From Sorangium cellulosum (lineage in GTDB: Bacteria; Myxococcota_A; Polyangia; Polyangiales; Polyangiaceae): DNA of 64,000 nucleotides. Location of the stretch: positions 11,856,501 through 11,920,500 of the forward strand of contig NZ_CP012673.1 in the NCBI RefSeq assembly GCF_002950945.1. Reading direction: 5' to 3'. A program made the position numbers and the translations under genes. The notes below the pieces were generated by a model, which worked only from the letters and a program-made list of their open reading frames with translations, did not search any database and was not told the DNA's origin. The stretch's first letter is position 1, and each line of letters opens with the position of its first letter. Below, in pieces: positions 52,322-61,069 of this stretch.

Positions 52322-52376
52322 CGCTGCCCGCCGACGCCGGGGCGATCGGCGCGCGGGCCGCCGGCGCCCGGCAGCG
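52322..52376. terminator. Possible bidirectional hairpin between trpS and the VanW gene
   Basis: CGCTGCC (52322-52328) can pair with GGCAGCG (52370-52376) across a GC-rich loop that has further pairing inside. It lies 3 bp after the trpS stop and 9 bp before the convergent VanW stop. No T-run. Confidence 0.35.
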
Positions 52377-52384
52377 ATCACCCG

Positions 52385-54133
52385 TCAGCCGTCGTCGCTC
52401 TTCTTGCGGCGCCGCTTCTTGCTCTTGCCGTCCTTCGCCTCGTCGGCGGCGTCCTTCTGCCCCCGGGCCTCCCTCGTCGCCTTGCCCTCGGCGCCGGCCG
52501 CGCTCGCGGCCTGCATGATCGCGGCGCCCTCGGCGGGCAGCGCCTCGTCCCCGCGCACGCGGCCGCCCTCCCCCTCGCCTCGGTCCTCCCGGTAGGTGCC
52601 GAACCCCGCGCGCTCGCTCCAGCCTCGCTCGCCCGTGAGCCCCGGCTCGCGGCTCTCGACGGTGCCGCCGCCCGGCTCGGGGCCGGTCGCGCCCGGCGTG
52701 CGGACGTCCGGGCCCTGCGTCACCACGAGGTACTCGTCCGCGACGTACTCGGGGTGGTTGTCGTCGTCCGCCTTGACCTCCAGGTCGCGCGGGCCGCTGC
52801 CGACGTGGATGATCTGCGTGGTGGGCGGGTAGCTGTCGCTCCACTTCTCCCGCACCGCGTAGGCGCCGTCGCGGACGACCCGCGAGCTCGTCGTCCTGAA
52901 GCCGGGGATGCCGCGCTGGGCGAGCACCCGCTTCCCCTCGGGCAGCTTGGGCGCCGGGCGCTCGAGCTCCTCGAACGGGAGGACCTCGTCGATGCGGCGG
53001 AAGTACGTGACCGTGAGCTTGCGCGACGGGCCGAGGATCTCGGCGCGCACGACGCCGCCCGCGACCGTCTCGTGCAGCACGATCGGGAAGTCGAACGGGT
53101 TCCTGAAGCGGTAGTTGATCGTCGGGTAGACGACGGTCGCGTCGAGTCCGAGCTTGATGTAGTAGCTCGGGCGGGAGTGCGGGTAGCGCTCGACGATCTC
53201 GAGCCCCGCGAAGAACGCGGCGCCGTGGAGCGTGCCGGAGATCTGGCAGGTGCCGCCGCCGAGCCCGTCGACGAGCTCCCCCTGCGCGATGACGGGCGCG
53301 ACGCGGTACCCGTGCGCCTCGTCGCGCGGGCCGACCGTCTCGTTGAAGTCGAAGATCTCCCCCGGCATGACGACCACGCCGTCGAGCTTCGAGGCGGCGA
53401 GCCGGAGGTTGTACGTCCGCTCCTTGGACCTCGCGCCGGTCGCGTAACGCGTCTCGAAGTAGCCGAGCACCTGGTCGAACGTGACGTTGCCGAGCTGCGC
53501 GGCGGCGAGCTTCGGCGCGATCGTCTCGACGCTGGCCTGCGCGGTGTCCTGGCCCGCCCGGAGGGCCGCGTCGATCCGCGCGAGCGTGCCGTAGACGTCC
53601 AGCCGGTACCCGATCTTCTCGGGCTTGAGCTTCCTCGCCTCGAGGTCGACGTAGGCGTCGACCGCCGGCGCGTCGAGCTCGATCTTGAGGTCGAGCAGCT
53701 TGCTGATCGCCCGCTCGGAGTCGAGGAGGAGCGGGATCGGGATGTCGAGCGGCACGTCCTCGCCGTCGTGTTTCCGCTCGTGGGCGCGGCGGAGCGCGCT
53801 CTCGGGGCGGAGCGCCTCGCGGATGAACTCGGCGAGGCGGACCCGGTTGATCTCGACGCCGAGGTCGTTCCGGCGGAGCGCGCGCTCGGAGCCGTCCGGG
53901 AGCACGATCCGGATCTCCCCGGTGGCGTAGCGGCGCACGAGGTCGAGCGCGTTGGCCACGACGTCGCCGGTCATCGGCACCGGCGCCTCGGCGACGCGCA
54001 GGACCGGCGGGGGCTTCGGGCCGCTGTCCGGCGGCGGCGGCAGCACGAGGTAGGTGATGACGAGGCCGCTCGTGACGAAGATCGCCACCAGCGCGGCGAA
54101 CCGCCAGAGCTCCGGCGAGCGGCGAAGATCCAT
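52385..54133 (-). CDS. VanW-family exported protein
   Basis: 582 residues. One N-terminal span (about 8-30, LWRFAALVAIFVTSGLVITY) followed by a PG-binding_4/YoaR-like region (about 60-220), then a VanW domain (about 240-390), with GEIFDFNETVGPRDEAHGYR and GGGTCQISGTLHGAAFFAGL and the conserved YPHSRPSYY. A G5-like and Pro/Glu-rich tail ends in a Lys/Arg-rich stretch. VanW proteins occur near vancomycin resistance genes, but most are of unknown wall-linked function. The start is the ATG at 54133, which lacks a good ribosome site; the TTG at 54178 is an alternative. Confidence 0.85.
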   Translation of the reverse strand: MDLRRSPELWRFAALVAIFVTSGLVITYLVLPPPPDSGPKPPPVLRVAEAPVPMTGDVVANALDLVRRYATGEIRIVLPDGSERALRRNDLGVEINRVRLAEFIREALRPESALRRAHERKHDGEDVPLDIPIPLLLDSERAISKLLDLKIELDAPAVDAYVDLEARKLKPEKIGYRLDVYGTLARIDAALRAGQDTAQASVETIAPKLAAAQLGNVTFDQVLGYFETRYATGARSKERTYNLRLAASKLDGVVVMPGEIFDFNETVGPRDEAHGYRVAPVIAQGELVDGLGGGTCQISGTLHGAAFFAGLEIVERYPHSRPSYYIKLGLDATVVYPTINYRFRNPFDFPIVLHETVAGGVVRAEILGPSRKLTVTYFRRIDEVLPFEELERPAPKLPEGKRVLAQRGIPGFRTTSSRVVRDGAYAVREKWSDSYPPTTQIIHVGSGPRDLEVKADDDNHPEYVADEYLVVTQGPDVRTPGATGPEPGGGTVESREPGLTGERGWSERAGFGTYREDRGEGEGGRVRGDEALPAEGAAIMQAASAAGAEGKATREARGQKDAADEAKDGKSKKRRRKKSDDG

Positions 54134-54211
54134 GGGAGGGCGGCCATCTTGAAAAGCCTTCCCCGAACCGTCAAGCAAACGCCTCCGCGACGGGCGCGGG
54201 AGCCACGGGGC

Positions 54212-54282
54212 GACGCCGCGGGCTACGGCGCGGCGCCGCAGGCTTATGGGGCGGCGCCGCAGGCTACGGGGCGGCGCCGCGG
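54212..54282 (+). repeat. 20-21-bp tandem repeat, 3.4 copies, over the 3' end of a kinase gene
   Basis: Units 54212-54232, 54233-54253, 54254-54273 and a partial fourth (core GCGCCGCAGGCTTATGGGGC). The third is one base shorter. The kinase stop codon (54264-54266, TAG) lies inside the third unit, so the last residues (RGAAP) come from the repeat. The length change could alter the kinase end. Confidence 0.85.
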
Positions 54283-55616
54283 GGATCGCGCGGCGGACGC
54301 GTCAGCTTCGAGGACGCGGCGCGCGAGGCCCGGAGGATCGCCGCCTTGATCGAGCCCGCCCTGGGCGCGGGCGCGGCGCCCTCGCCGTCCGCTCCGAGCG
54401 GCGCAGCGCCGCGCGGCGAGGGCCGCAGGAGGTACACGCCCGCGAAGGCCACGAGCGCCGCGAGGACGACCGCGGAGAGGACGAGGGGCCAGCGCGGCGC
54501 CGGGCGAGCGGGCAGCGGCGCGCTCCGCGGCTCGCTCGCGGCCCGCTCGGCGGCGGCGCGCGCGGGCGCGACGACCGCGCGCGCCGCCGTCACGCCCGCG
54601 CCTGGCGGGCTCTGCAGCGCCGGCGGGTCATCCGCGTGGCTCGAGCTCTCGCGCGCGATCTGCATCGCCTCCTGGATCGCGGCGCGCCGCCGCGCGCCGC
54701 GCGGACCGAGCAGCTTCTGCATCAACGCGGCGAGCTCGTCCGCCGTCGCGAGGCGCGTCGCCGCCTGCTCGATCGCGCGGCGCAGCTCGGCCATCGAGGC
54801 GAAGCGCTCGTCCCGCGGCTTCGCGAGCGCCCGCAGGACGATGCGCTCGACGTCCTCCGGGATCGCGGGGGTGAGGGTCCGCGGCGGCTCGACCGGGGCC
54901 TTGTCGCAGATGCGGCGCACCATCGCGGGCTCGTTGTCGGCGAAGAACGGGTGCCTGCCGGTCAGGAGCTGATAGAAGACGATCCCGAGCGTGAACACGT
55001 CGGAGCGCCGATCGACGGGCTCGCTGCCCGCCTGCTCCGGCGACATGTACGCGAACTTGCCCTTGATCTGCCCGACCTTGGTCCGCTGCAGGTTCGATGC
55101 GGCCTTGGCGACGCCGAAATCGACGATCTTCACCGCGCCGTCGTAGCCGACCAGGATGTTTTGCGGCGAGACGTCGCGGTGGACGAGGCCGACGAGCTTG
55201 CCGTCGCGGTCGCGCAGCTCGTGCGCGGCGTGCAGGCCGAGGGCCGCCTCGCCCACGATGCGGAGCGCGACGGCGAGCGGCACGCCGCCGCGCGCCTTGC
55301 TCTCGCGGAGAACCAGGTTGAGCGGCTCTCCGTCGATGAGCTCCATCACCTGATAGAGGACGCCGTCCTCCTCGCCGACATCGATCGTCTCCGCGACGTT
55401 CGGGTGGTGGATCTGCGAGACCAGGGTGGCCTCGTCCAGGAACATCGCCTCGAAGTCGGGGTCGTCGCTGAGCTCCGCGCGCAGCAGCTTGACGGCGACG
55501 AGCCTCGGGAGCTGACCGCTCGTCCGAGCGGCCCACACCGAGGCCATGCCCCCGAGCGCGATCGGAACGAGGAGCTCATAGCGACCGAGCGTATGGCCAG
55601 CGCGTACTTCTCCCAT
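54264..55616 (-). CDS. Serine/threonine protein kinase with a C-terminal membrane span
   Basis: 450 residues. Kinase domain about 10-275: loop ALGGMASVW (20-28), Lys43, HRDVSPQN (146-153, the S-P-Q variant common in myxobacterial kinases), DFG (166-168), and GKFAYMSPEQAG. All catalytic residues are present. A Pro/Ala linker follows (about 330-380), then one span at about 383-405 (LVLSAVVLAALVAFAGVYLL) and a short charged periplasmic tail whose last residues come from a tandem repeat. Start: ATG at 55616 (MGEVRAGHTLGRYELL); a GTG three codons earlier is also possible. Confidence 0.88.
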   Translation of the reverse strand: MGEVRAGHTLGRYELLVPIALGGMASVWAARTSGQLPRLVAVKLLRAELSDDPDFEAMFLDEATLVSQIHHPNVAETIDVGEEDGVLYQVMELIDGEPLNLVLRESKARGGVPLAVALRIVGEAALGLHAAHELRDRDGKLVGLVHRDVSPQNILVGYDGAVKIVDFGVAKAASNLQRTKVGQIKGKFAYMSPEQAGSEPVDRRSDVFTLGIVFYQLLTGRHPFFADNEPAMVRRICDKAPVEPPRTLTPAIPEDVERIVLRALAKPRDERFASMAELRRAIEQAATRLATADELAALMQKLLGPRGARRRAAIQEAMQIARESSSHADDPPALQSPPGAGVTAARAVVAPARAAAERAASEPRSAPLPARPAPRWPLVLSAVVLAALVAFAGVYLLRPSPRGAAPLGADGEGAAPAPRAGSIKAAILRASRAASSKLTRPPRDPRGAAP

Positions 55617-55757
55617 GGTGCTCACGTGCTGCGTAACTCCGGAAGGAGGCAATTCCCGCCGGGGATCATGCCCGCCGAGCCAGGCCGCGCACGAGGTCGC
55701 GCCCGTGAAAATCGCTCGATGTGCCGGGCGTAGCTCTTGACCGATGACAGACAGACG

Positions 55758-55780
55758 CCGCCCGGATCGCAGCCGGGCGG
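55758..55780 (-). terminator. GC hairpin downstream of uvrC
   Basis: CCGCCCGG (55758-55765) pairs perfectly with CCGGGCGG (55773-55780) around a 7-nt loop. On the uvrC strand it lies about 130 bp after the stop and is followed by a T-containing GTCTGTCTGTC. It is a likely transcription end for uvrC. Confidence 0.55.
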
Positions 55781-55911
55781 TTGTGCTCCAGATCGTCGCA
55801 GAGAACGCCCTGGGGCTCAACCCGGAACGCTGTTCAGCGTACAGCGTGATCTTCCACCGTCGCCCGCTGGATCGGCGAGCCCCGCGGGCTCACCGCGTGA
55901 GCCGATTGGCG

Positions 55912-58170
55912 TCAGGAGCGGTCGCCGCTCCCCTCGGCCGGCGCGTCCGACGGCGGGGTCTCGGGGGCCGGGATGACCTTACGCAGCGCGGTGAGGTGGC
56001 GCTTGGTCACGCCTGACACCGCCAGGATCTGCGCGTCGGTCGCGCGGCGCACGCCCTCGAGAGAGCCGAGCTCGCGGAGGAGCGCCGTCCTCACCGCGCT
56101 GCCGAGCCCGGGGATGTCCTCGATCTCGGAGCGCAGGCGCCGCGCCTTGCCGAGCCGCTTGCGCGCATGGTTGGCGAACCGGTGCGCCTCGTCCCTTGCG
56201 CGCGCGAGAAAGAAGAGGGCGGAGCTCGTGGAGCGGAGCGGGATACCGTTCTTCTGGCCAGGCAGGTAGACGCGGTCCACGAGCTTCTCGCCGGACTGCG
56301 TCTCGCGCTCCTTCGCGAGCCCCACGATCGGGAGATCGTGCAGGCCGAGATCACGCGCCGCCGAGAGCGCGACCTGGAGCTGGCCGCGGCCGCCGTCGAC
56401 CACGAACAGATCGGGGAGATCCCACTCGGCGCCGCCGGCCGGCGCGCTCCGCTGCGCCTCGTGCGCCGGGGCGGCGGCCGCGCGCGCCGCGGTCGCGGGC
56501 TCCTCCGTCTCCGGCGGAGCGTCGCTCTCGCTCGCCGGCATCTCCGCCTCCGGCGGAACGTCGCTCTCGCTCGCCAGCGCCTCCGCCTCCGGCAGAACGT
56601 CGCTCTCGCTCGCCGACGTCTCCCCCTCCGGCGACGCCTCGCTCGCAGGCACGACGTCGTCTTCCTGTTCCTGCGTGTCGATCGCCGCGTCGCTCTCGAG
56701 CGCCGGGGCCCCGGGCGCCTCCGGAGATCCCGGCGCGGCGGCCTCGTCATGTGCGCTGGCCGGCAGGCTCGCCGATCGAGCGGCCTTTCCGCGCCGGAAC
56801 CGGCGCGCGAGCACCTCGTACATGGCGGCGTAGTCGTCGCCGTCGGCCACGCTCTTCACGTTGAAGCTGCGGTAGCGCTTCTTGTCGGGTTGTCCGTCGA
56901 GGAGCGCCACGATCGATCCCACGGTGTCGCCGCCGCCGAGATGCGAGATGTCGCAGCACTCGATGCGACGCGGGAGCGTCGGGAGGCGGAGGCGCTCCCG
57001 GAGCTCCTCGAGCCGGCCCTCGAGATCGTCGGAGCTCCTCTGCTTTTCCCGGAACGCGTGAGCCGCGTTCTCGCTCGCCATCTTGAGCAGGTCCACGCGA
57101 GGCCCGCGCTGAGGCACGAAGAGTGATACCTTGCGGCCGCGCCGATCGCCGAGCCACTCCGCGACGCCCTCCGCGCCGTCGGGCAACAGCGGCACGAGGA
57201 CCTCATCGGGGATCGTGGTGGACGCGACGCCATAGTACTCGTTCAGGAAGCCGCCGAGCACCTCGTCGTCCGGCAGCTCCATGTTGCGGAGCGAGAAGGA
57301 CAGCGTGTCAGTGACGCGCCCCTGGCGCACCAGGATCACTTCGACCTCGACGAGCGTCCCCTCGCGGTAGAGGCCCACCACGTCTTGGTCGACGTCCTTT
57401 ACGTAGACGACGCGCTGGGCCTCCCGCACCGCGTCGACCGCCCGGAGCTGATCGCGGTAGATGGCCGCGCGCTCGAACTCGAGCTCCCGCGACGCGTCCC
57501 GCATTCGCGCGGTGAGCTCGCCCGTGAGCTCGTCGTGGCGCCCTTCGAGGAAGAGCGCGACCGAGCGGACCATCTCCGTATAGAGCTCCCGGTCCACCTC
57601 CATCACGCAGGGCGCGAGGCAACGCTTGATCTGGTACTGGAGGCAAGGGCGCCGGCGCGACGCCATCTCGGCATCGGAGCAGGTGCGGAGCTGGAAGTGC
57701 TTGTTCACCAGGTGGAGCGTCCGCCGCGCGCTCGTCGCCGAGTGGTACGGGCCGAAATAGCGGGCCTTGTCCGGGGCGGGCCGGCGGACCGTCTCGAGCA
57801 TCGGCCACTCCTTCTGCGGATCGAGCTTGAGGCAGAGGAAGTCCTTGTCGTCGCGCAGCTTGACGTTGAACCGCGGCTTGTGCTGCTTGACGAGCTCGTT
57901 CTCGAGTACGGCCGCTTCCTTCTCGGTGGCGGTCACCACCGTCTCCAGATCGGCCACGATTTTCCGCAGTATCGGGATGAAGTAGCGGGCGTCGCTCCCG
58001 CTCTCCTGGAAGTAGCTGCGGACGCGCGAGCGCAGGCTCTTCGCCTTGCCGACGTAGACGACGGCGCCGGTCTTGTCGATGAACAGATAGCAGCCCGGCG
58101 TCGTCGGGAGCGACGCGAGCTTGGCTGCGAGGAGGGCTTCGGAGTCCTGCTTCACGCTCGGGGTGACCAC
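55912..58170 (-). CDS. uvrC: UvrC excinuclease subunit with an internal acidic repeat insertion
   Basis: 752 residues, against about 610-650 in most bacteria. Parts: GIY-YIG nuclease domain (about 24-100: PGCYLFIDKTGAVVYVGKAK), Cys-rich region (RRRPCLQYQIKRCLAPC), UVR segment (about 215-250), RNase H-like second nuclease (IECCDISHLGG near 405, and LFVVDGGRGQLQVAL near 590), and a C-terminal helix-hairpin-helix pair. Between YEVLARRFRRG and DLPDLFVVDGG there is an extra segment of about 115 residues (about 461-575) rich in Glu/Ala/Ser, made partly of a 13-residue repeat (ASESDVLPEAEA-like). In other UvrC proteins these two blocks are much closer. It makes both incisions in nucleotide excision repair. 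Start GTG at 58170. Confidence 0.93.
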   Translation of the reverse strand: MVTPSVKQDSEALLAAKLASLPTTPGCYLFIDKTGAVVYVGKAKSLRSRVRSYFQESGSDARYFIPILRKIVADLETVVTATEKEAAVLENELVKQHKPRFNVKLRDDKDFLCLKLDPQKEWPMLETVRRPAPDKARYFGPYHSATSARRTLHLVNKHFQLRTCSDAEMASRRRPCLQYQIKRCLAPCVMEVDRELYTEMVRSVALFLEGRHDELTGELTARMRDASRELEFERAAIYRDQLRAVDAVREAQRVVYVKDVDQDVVGLYREGTLVEVEVILVRQGRVTDTLSFSLRNMELPDDEVLGGFLNEYYGVASTTIPDEVLVPLLPDGAEGVAEWLGDRRGRKVSLFVPQRGPRVDLLKMASENAAHAFREKQRSSDDLEGRLEELRERLRLPTLPRRIECCDISHLGGGDTVGSIVALLDGQPDKKRYRSFNVKSVADGDDYAAMYEVLARRFRRGKAARSASLPASAHDEAAAPGSPEAPGAPALESDAAIDTQEQEDDVVPASEASPEGETSASESDVLPEAEALASESDVPPEAEMPASESDAPPETEEPATAARAAAAPAHEAQRSAPAGGAEWDLPDLFVVDGGRGQLQVALSAARDLGLHDLPIVGLAKERETQSGEKLVDRVYLPGQKNGIPLRSTSSALFFLARARDEAHRFANHARKRLGKARRLRSEIEDIPGLGSAVRTALLRELGSLEGVRRATDAQILAVSGVTKRHLTALRKVIPAPETPPSDAPAEGSGDRS
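56503..56640 (+). repeat. 39-bp tandem repeat, 3 copies plus a degenerate fourth, inside uvrC
   Basis: Units start at 56503, 56542 and 56581 with few differences (core CTCCGCCTCCGGCGGAACG); a fourth, more diverged, starts near 56620. They encode the 13-residue acidic repeat of the UvrC insertion. Confidence 0.9.
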
Positions 58171-58819
58171 GTCCGGAAGGATCTAGAAGTCGCGAGCGCC
58201 GGTAGCAAGCGCCCCGATCAGCTCCGCTCCGGCAGAGAGCGGCGGACCCGAGCGGCGGCGGGCCCTCCTTATACACCTCGAGCGACGCCGCCCTCCGGCG
58301 CGGGCGCCTCGCCTCTCGCCGCGGCGAGCGCGGCGAGCAGCGGAACGCCCGGGTCGAGATCTCGATCCGCCGCCGGACCGGATCACGAGGTTCGTCAGGG
58401 CGAGCGGCGGAGGGGCGATGGCCTTCGCCACATCGCGCCGCCGGGATGGACGAGCTCCGCCGGCGTGCGCGCCGGTGAGGCCGGCGCGACGAGGCCGTGA
58501 CTCTCTCCTCGGGCACGTTCTCGCCGGACGGCGGCGACACCTTCTTGCCCGCCGCGCGCCGAGCGCCCGTGTGTCGCGCGGAGCGGAGACGACTGAGGAG
58601 ATCACCGCGGCGCGCGCGGCTCGGCGCGAGACGGGCGCCCGTGTGTGTCGTCGGCGCGAGGGCCGGCTCTTCGTGCAGAGGGCTTGCCGAGTCGCCGGGG
58701 ACTGCGCCGCGGCGACGGCGCCATCTTCGCCTCGGTCACAATCCGGCGCGATTCCCGCTCGCGTCATCGCGCCCAGTCCGTCTGGAGCTTCCCGGTCTCG
58801 AGAGAGGCCGCCCGCCCGA
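58171..58819. other. Noncoding region upstream of uvrC
   Basis: 649 bp with no recognisable gene. It has lost the strong codon bias of its surroundings and several stops interrupt each frame. It includes the hairpin repeat copy at 58467-58488 and presumably the uvrC promoter near its left end. Confidence 0.5.
58467..58488 (+). repeat. Dispersed hairpin repeat, copy of the coaBC internal unit
   Basis: GCGCGCCGGTGAGGCCGGCG and the next two bases match the coaBC internal repeat (49415-49486) with one change. It has the same inverted arms around GAG. This suggests a small mobile-type repeat (REP-like) rather than a local slip. Confidence 0.6.
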
Positions 58820-59600
58820 GAGCGAGGTTCGCGCGCGCGCCATCGGTGCCCGCTTGTCCTCGCCGTAGCCGCGCTTCGGGTTCTCCCCGCAAGCCACCTT
58901 CGTCCCCCCGGCCGCCACGGTGACGAGCATCTGGCGAGGAGCGAGGAGGGAGGAGCCAGGAGGGAGGAGACACGAGGGAGGAGACACGAGGGAGGAGACA
59001 GGACAGAGGACAGAGCGCCCGCCGTCGCTCTATCGTTACCGCGCACCCTCTAATCAGGTTGCCTGAACGGGGAAGGACTTGTATGGTCGTAACATCACCA
59101 GCGACTGCCCGTTCGATACCCGGGTCTTTGACCAGAAGGCGTCGGCGGACTGAGCCTGCAGCGTCACCGGTTCCGTCATCGGGTTCCCGTTCGCTGCCGT
59201 TCGCTGCCGTCCAGGTGGGCCTCTGCGCCTGGCGTCGGGTAGACCCCGAGGTGGAGCGAGAGTCGATCAGCCGAGGAGTGACGAACTGTCCAGCAGCGTC
59301 CACCACCACCGCCCCGCTCGGGGGAGCGATGTCGCCTTCGGCGGCGGCGGAGCGCTCTGCCCCCTGGAGCAGGAGCGCGCCGCGGGCGATCGTCACCCGG
59401 ATGCCCAGCACGAGTGTCACCCGCCGAGTCAGGATGGGCGGCAGAGCAGGCACGCTGGCCTCGCGACGCCCCGCGGGCGCGCGCTCAGCCTGCCACCCGG
59501 GCGGCGGCTGCTCGGACGCGACGGCGGGTTGGGGAGACACGGCTGGAGGATGGGCAGCTCCAGCACATCCGCAGAAAGGTGCAGCCAGCCCGGAGGCGCG
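58820..59600 (-). pseudogene. Decayed amidohydrolase (imidazolonepropionase-like family)
   Basis: Pieces of one amidohydrolase gene, reading leftward. Around 59400-59290: VTIARGALLLQG and GAVVVDAAGQFVTPRLID, the metal-binding DxHSH replaced by DSRST. Around 59125-59025: DPGIERAVAGDVTTIQVLP and GNLIRGCAVTIERR, an excellent match to this family's GVTT(L/I)QVLPGSANL block. Then a purine-rich tract interrupts, and in another frame TKVACGENPKRGYGEDKRAP (about 58910-58850) resumes the family's ACGENPKR motif. Past 58820 nothing is recognisable. A lipoprotein-like start near 59600 (FCGCAGAA) is only a guess. Active site lost, frame lost, C-terminal half gone. Confidence 0.8.
58933..59015 (+). repeat. 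Purine-only tract with a 14-bp tandem repeat, inside the amidohydrolase remnant
   Basis: About 80 bp in which the plus strand is nearly all A and G with a few C. Three 14-bp units (GGAGGAGACACGAG and variants) run from 58963 to 59004. It replaces about 20 codons of the broken gene. Such tracts can form triplex or slip during replication. Confidence 0.85.
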
Positions 59601-60366
59601 GTGACCTCCGGCCGGGAGCGTGGATGGGCGCGCGCGCCTCGGGCCGCCGCGTCGCTTCCCGGGAGGGATGTGCTGGTGGGTGCGCGACGCAGCGCTCGTG
59701 ACCTCGACAGCGCCGGAGGGAGGCTCCGAGGCCGACACGTTGCGGGCGATCCCGGAGAGCGGCTCGGCCCGGTGACGGAACTGCGGGCGTGCGGACACGC
59801 CACCCGGGCAGGGCGGAATGCAGAAGTGAAAGGCATGAGCCGCCGGCCCGCGCATGGGTGGTGGCCCGGAGCGGCGACCTCGGCCATGACACCGCGCTTC
59901 CCCCACGGCGAGTCGCCGGGGAGGCCAGGCTCTTCCACGCTGCCTCAACCGAGCGCGCACCGGGGGCGCGGCGGGGTGGGCTCTTGTGTCCGGAGCACAG
60001 GAAAGGGAGCGGCCGAGGGAATGTCGCTGGCCCTCCCCTGTTACGGGGCTGGCGCGAGGTGCGCAGCGCTCGGCATCACGCGAGGCCGCGGCGCGGCACG
60101 GCGGGGGCGTGGAGAGGAGCACGGGGCTGTCCATCGGACCCGTCCTGGGCTCCGGGGGCAGACCCTGGCTTCGCGGAGCGAAGCTGCGTGGAGGAGAGTG
60201 GTGGCTGGAGTCCGGCTCGACCGGTCGCCCCAGCACCCCATGAGCCGTCGGGCCCCCGCGAGGGCATCTTCCCGACGCATGGTGAAGGGACACCTCTCGA
60301 ATTATTTTCAGGCCAGATGCTGATCTGTAGTTGACAACTCTACCTATTCATGGGACGCGAGATCCA
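59601..60366. other. Noncoding region upstream of the DNA-binding protein gene
   Basis: 766 bp; long open frames cross it on both strands but without any recognisable motif. Just before the gene, an AT-richer stretch (60299-60350) contains TTGACA at 60331-60336, a possible -35 box; no good -10 follows at the usual distance. Confidence 0.4.
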
Positions 60367-60819
60367 ATGAGCAACGTCGAAACCGAAATCAGAAGCCACG
60401 TTGATAGTTTCGTCTCTCAACTGAGCGCACTTGTCCGCAAGGCGGCTCTCGAGGCGGTCGCTGACGCCTTGAGGGAGGGGGGCCAGCCGGCCGCCGCCGC
60501 GCCGCGCAAGGCGGGTCGGGCCAAGGCCGCTCCTCAGCAGCAGCCCGCGGAGGTCAAGAAGGCGGCGGCCGCGCGCCCTGCGCGCGCTGCGAAGCCTACC
60601 CGCAAGAAGGGCGAGAAGCGCTCGAAGGAAGAGCTCGCCGCCATGACGCAGAAGGTCCTGGAGCACATCCGGGCCAACAGCGGGCAGGGCGTGGAGCAGA
60701 TCGCCAAGGATCTGGGCACCACCACGAAGGAGCTGACCCTGCCGATCCGGAAGCTGCTCGTCGAGAAGAAGATCACGTCGAAAGGAGAGAAGCGGGCTAC
60801 GAAGTACTTTTCCCGCTGA
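60367..60819 (+). CDS. Small DNA-binding protein with a Lys/Ala-rich linker and winged-helix end
   Basis: 150 residues. The first 38 form a helix with heptad hydrophobics (VDSFVSQLSALVRKAALEAV). Residues 39-85 are Lys/Ala/Pro-rich (AAAARPARAAKPTRKKGEK), similar to histone H1-like tails. The last 60, with TQKVLEHIRANSGQGVEQIA, TTTKELTLPIRKLLVEKKI and TSKGEKRATKYFSR, have the pattern of a winged helix-turn-helix. It probably binds DNA as a dimer, as a nucleoid or regulatory protein. The ATG at 60367 is used; a TTG 36 bp upstream is in frame. It is the only intact gene in about 4 kb. Confidence 0.8.
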   Translation: MSNVETEIRSHVDSFVSQLSALVRKAALEAVADALREGGQPAAAAPRKAGRAKAAPQQQPAEVKKAAAARPARAAKPTRKKGEKRSKEELAAMTQKVLEHIRANSGQGVEQIAKDLGTTTKELTLPIRKLLVEKKITSKGEKRATKYFSR

Positions 60820-60896
60820 AGGCGACGTCGGCACCTCCCGGGCGCGTCCGGCCCAGCGAGCCGAGGTTGATGTCCAGCCTCCTCCCAGCCCGAAGC

Positions 60897-60926
60897 GGGG
60901 AGCTCCTCGTGAGCCAGGAGCTCCCC
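60897..60926 (+). terminator. Perfect 11-bp hairpin after the DNA-binding protein gene
   Basis: GGGGAGCTCCT (60897-60907) and AGGAGCTCCCC (60916-60926) pair perfectly around an 8-nt loop, 77 bp after the stop. No T-run follows. A likely transcription end. Confidence 0.65.
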
Positions 60927-61069
60927 GGGCTGCCGCGGAGTCGTCGCACATCGGAGCGGAGCAAGCTCCGCAGCCGTACACGCCTCAGGATACCCCTCAG
61001 CAAGAGTTCCCGAGCGGCGCCTCCCCCGCGTAGCGGGGTCGAGGAACCGGGCCGCGCTACACGCTGGTG

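Noticed and set aside
59529-60323. Plus-strand open frame of 264 residues in the gene-poor region
   Set aside because: No motif, no ribosome-binding site and composition like noncoding sequence.
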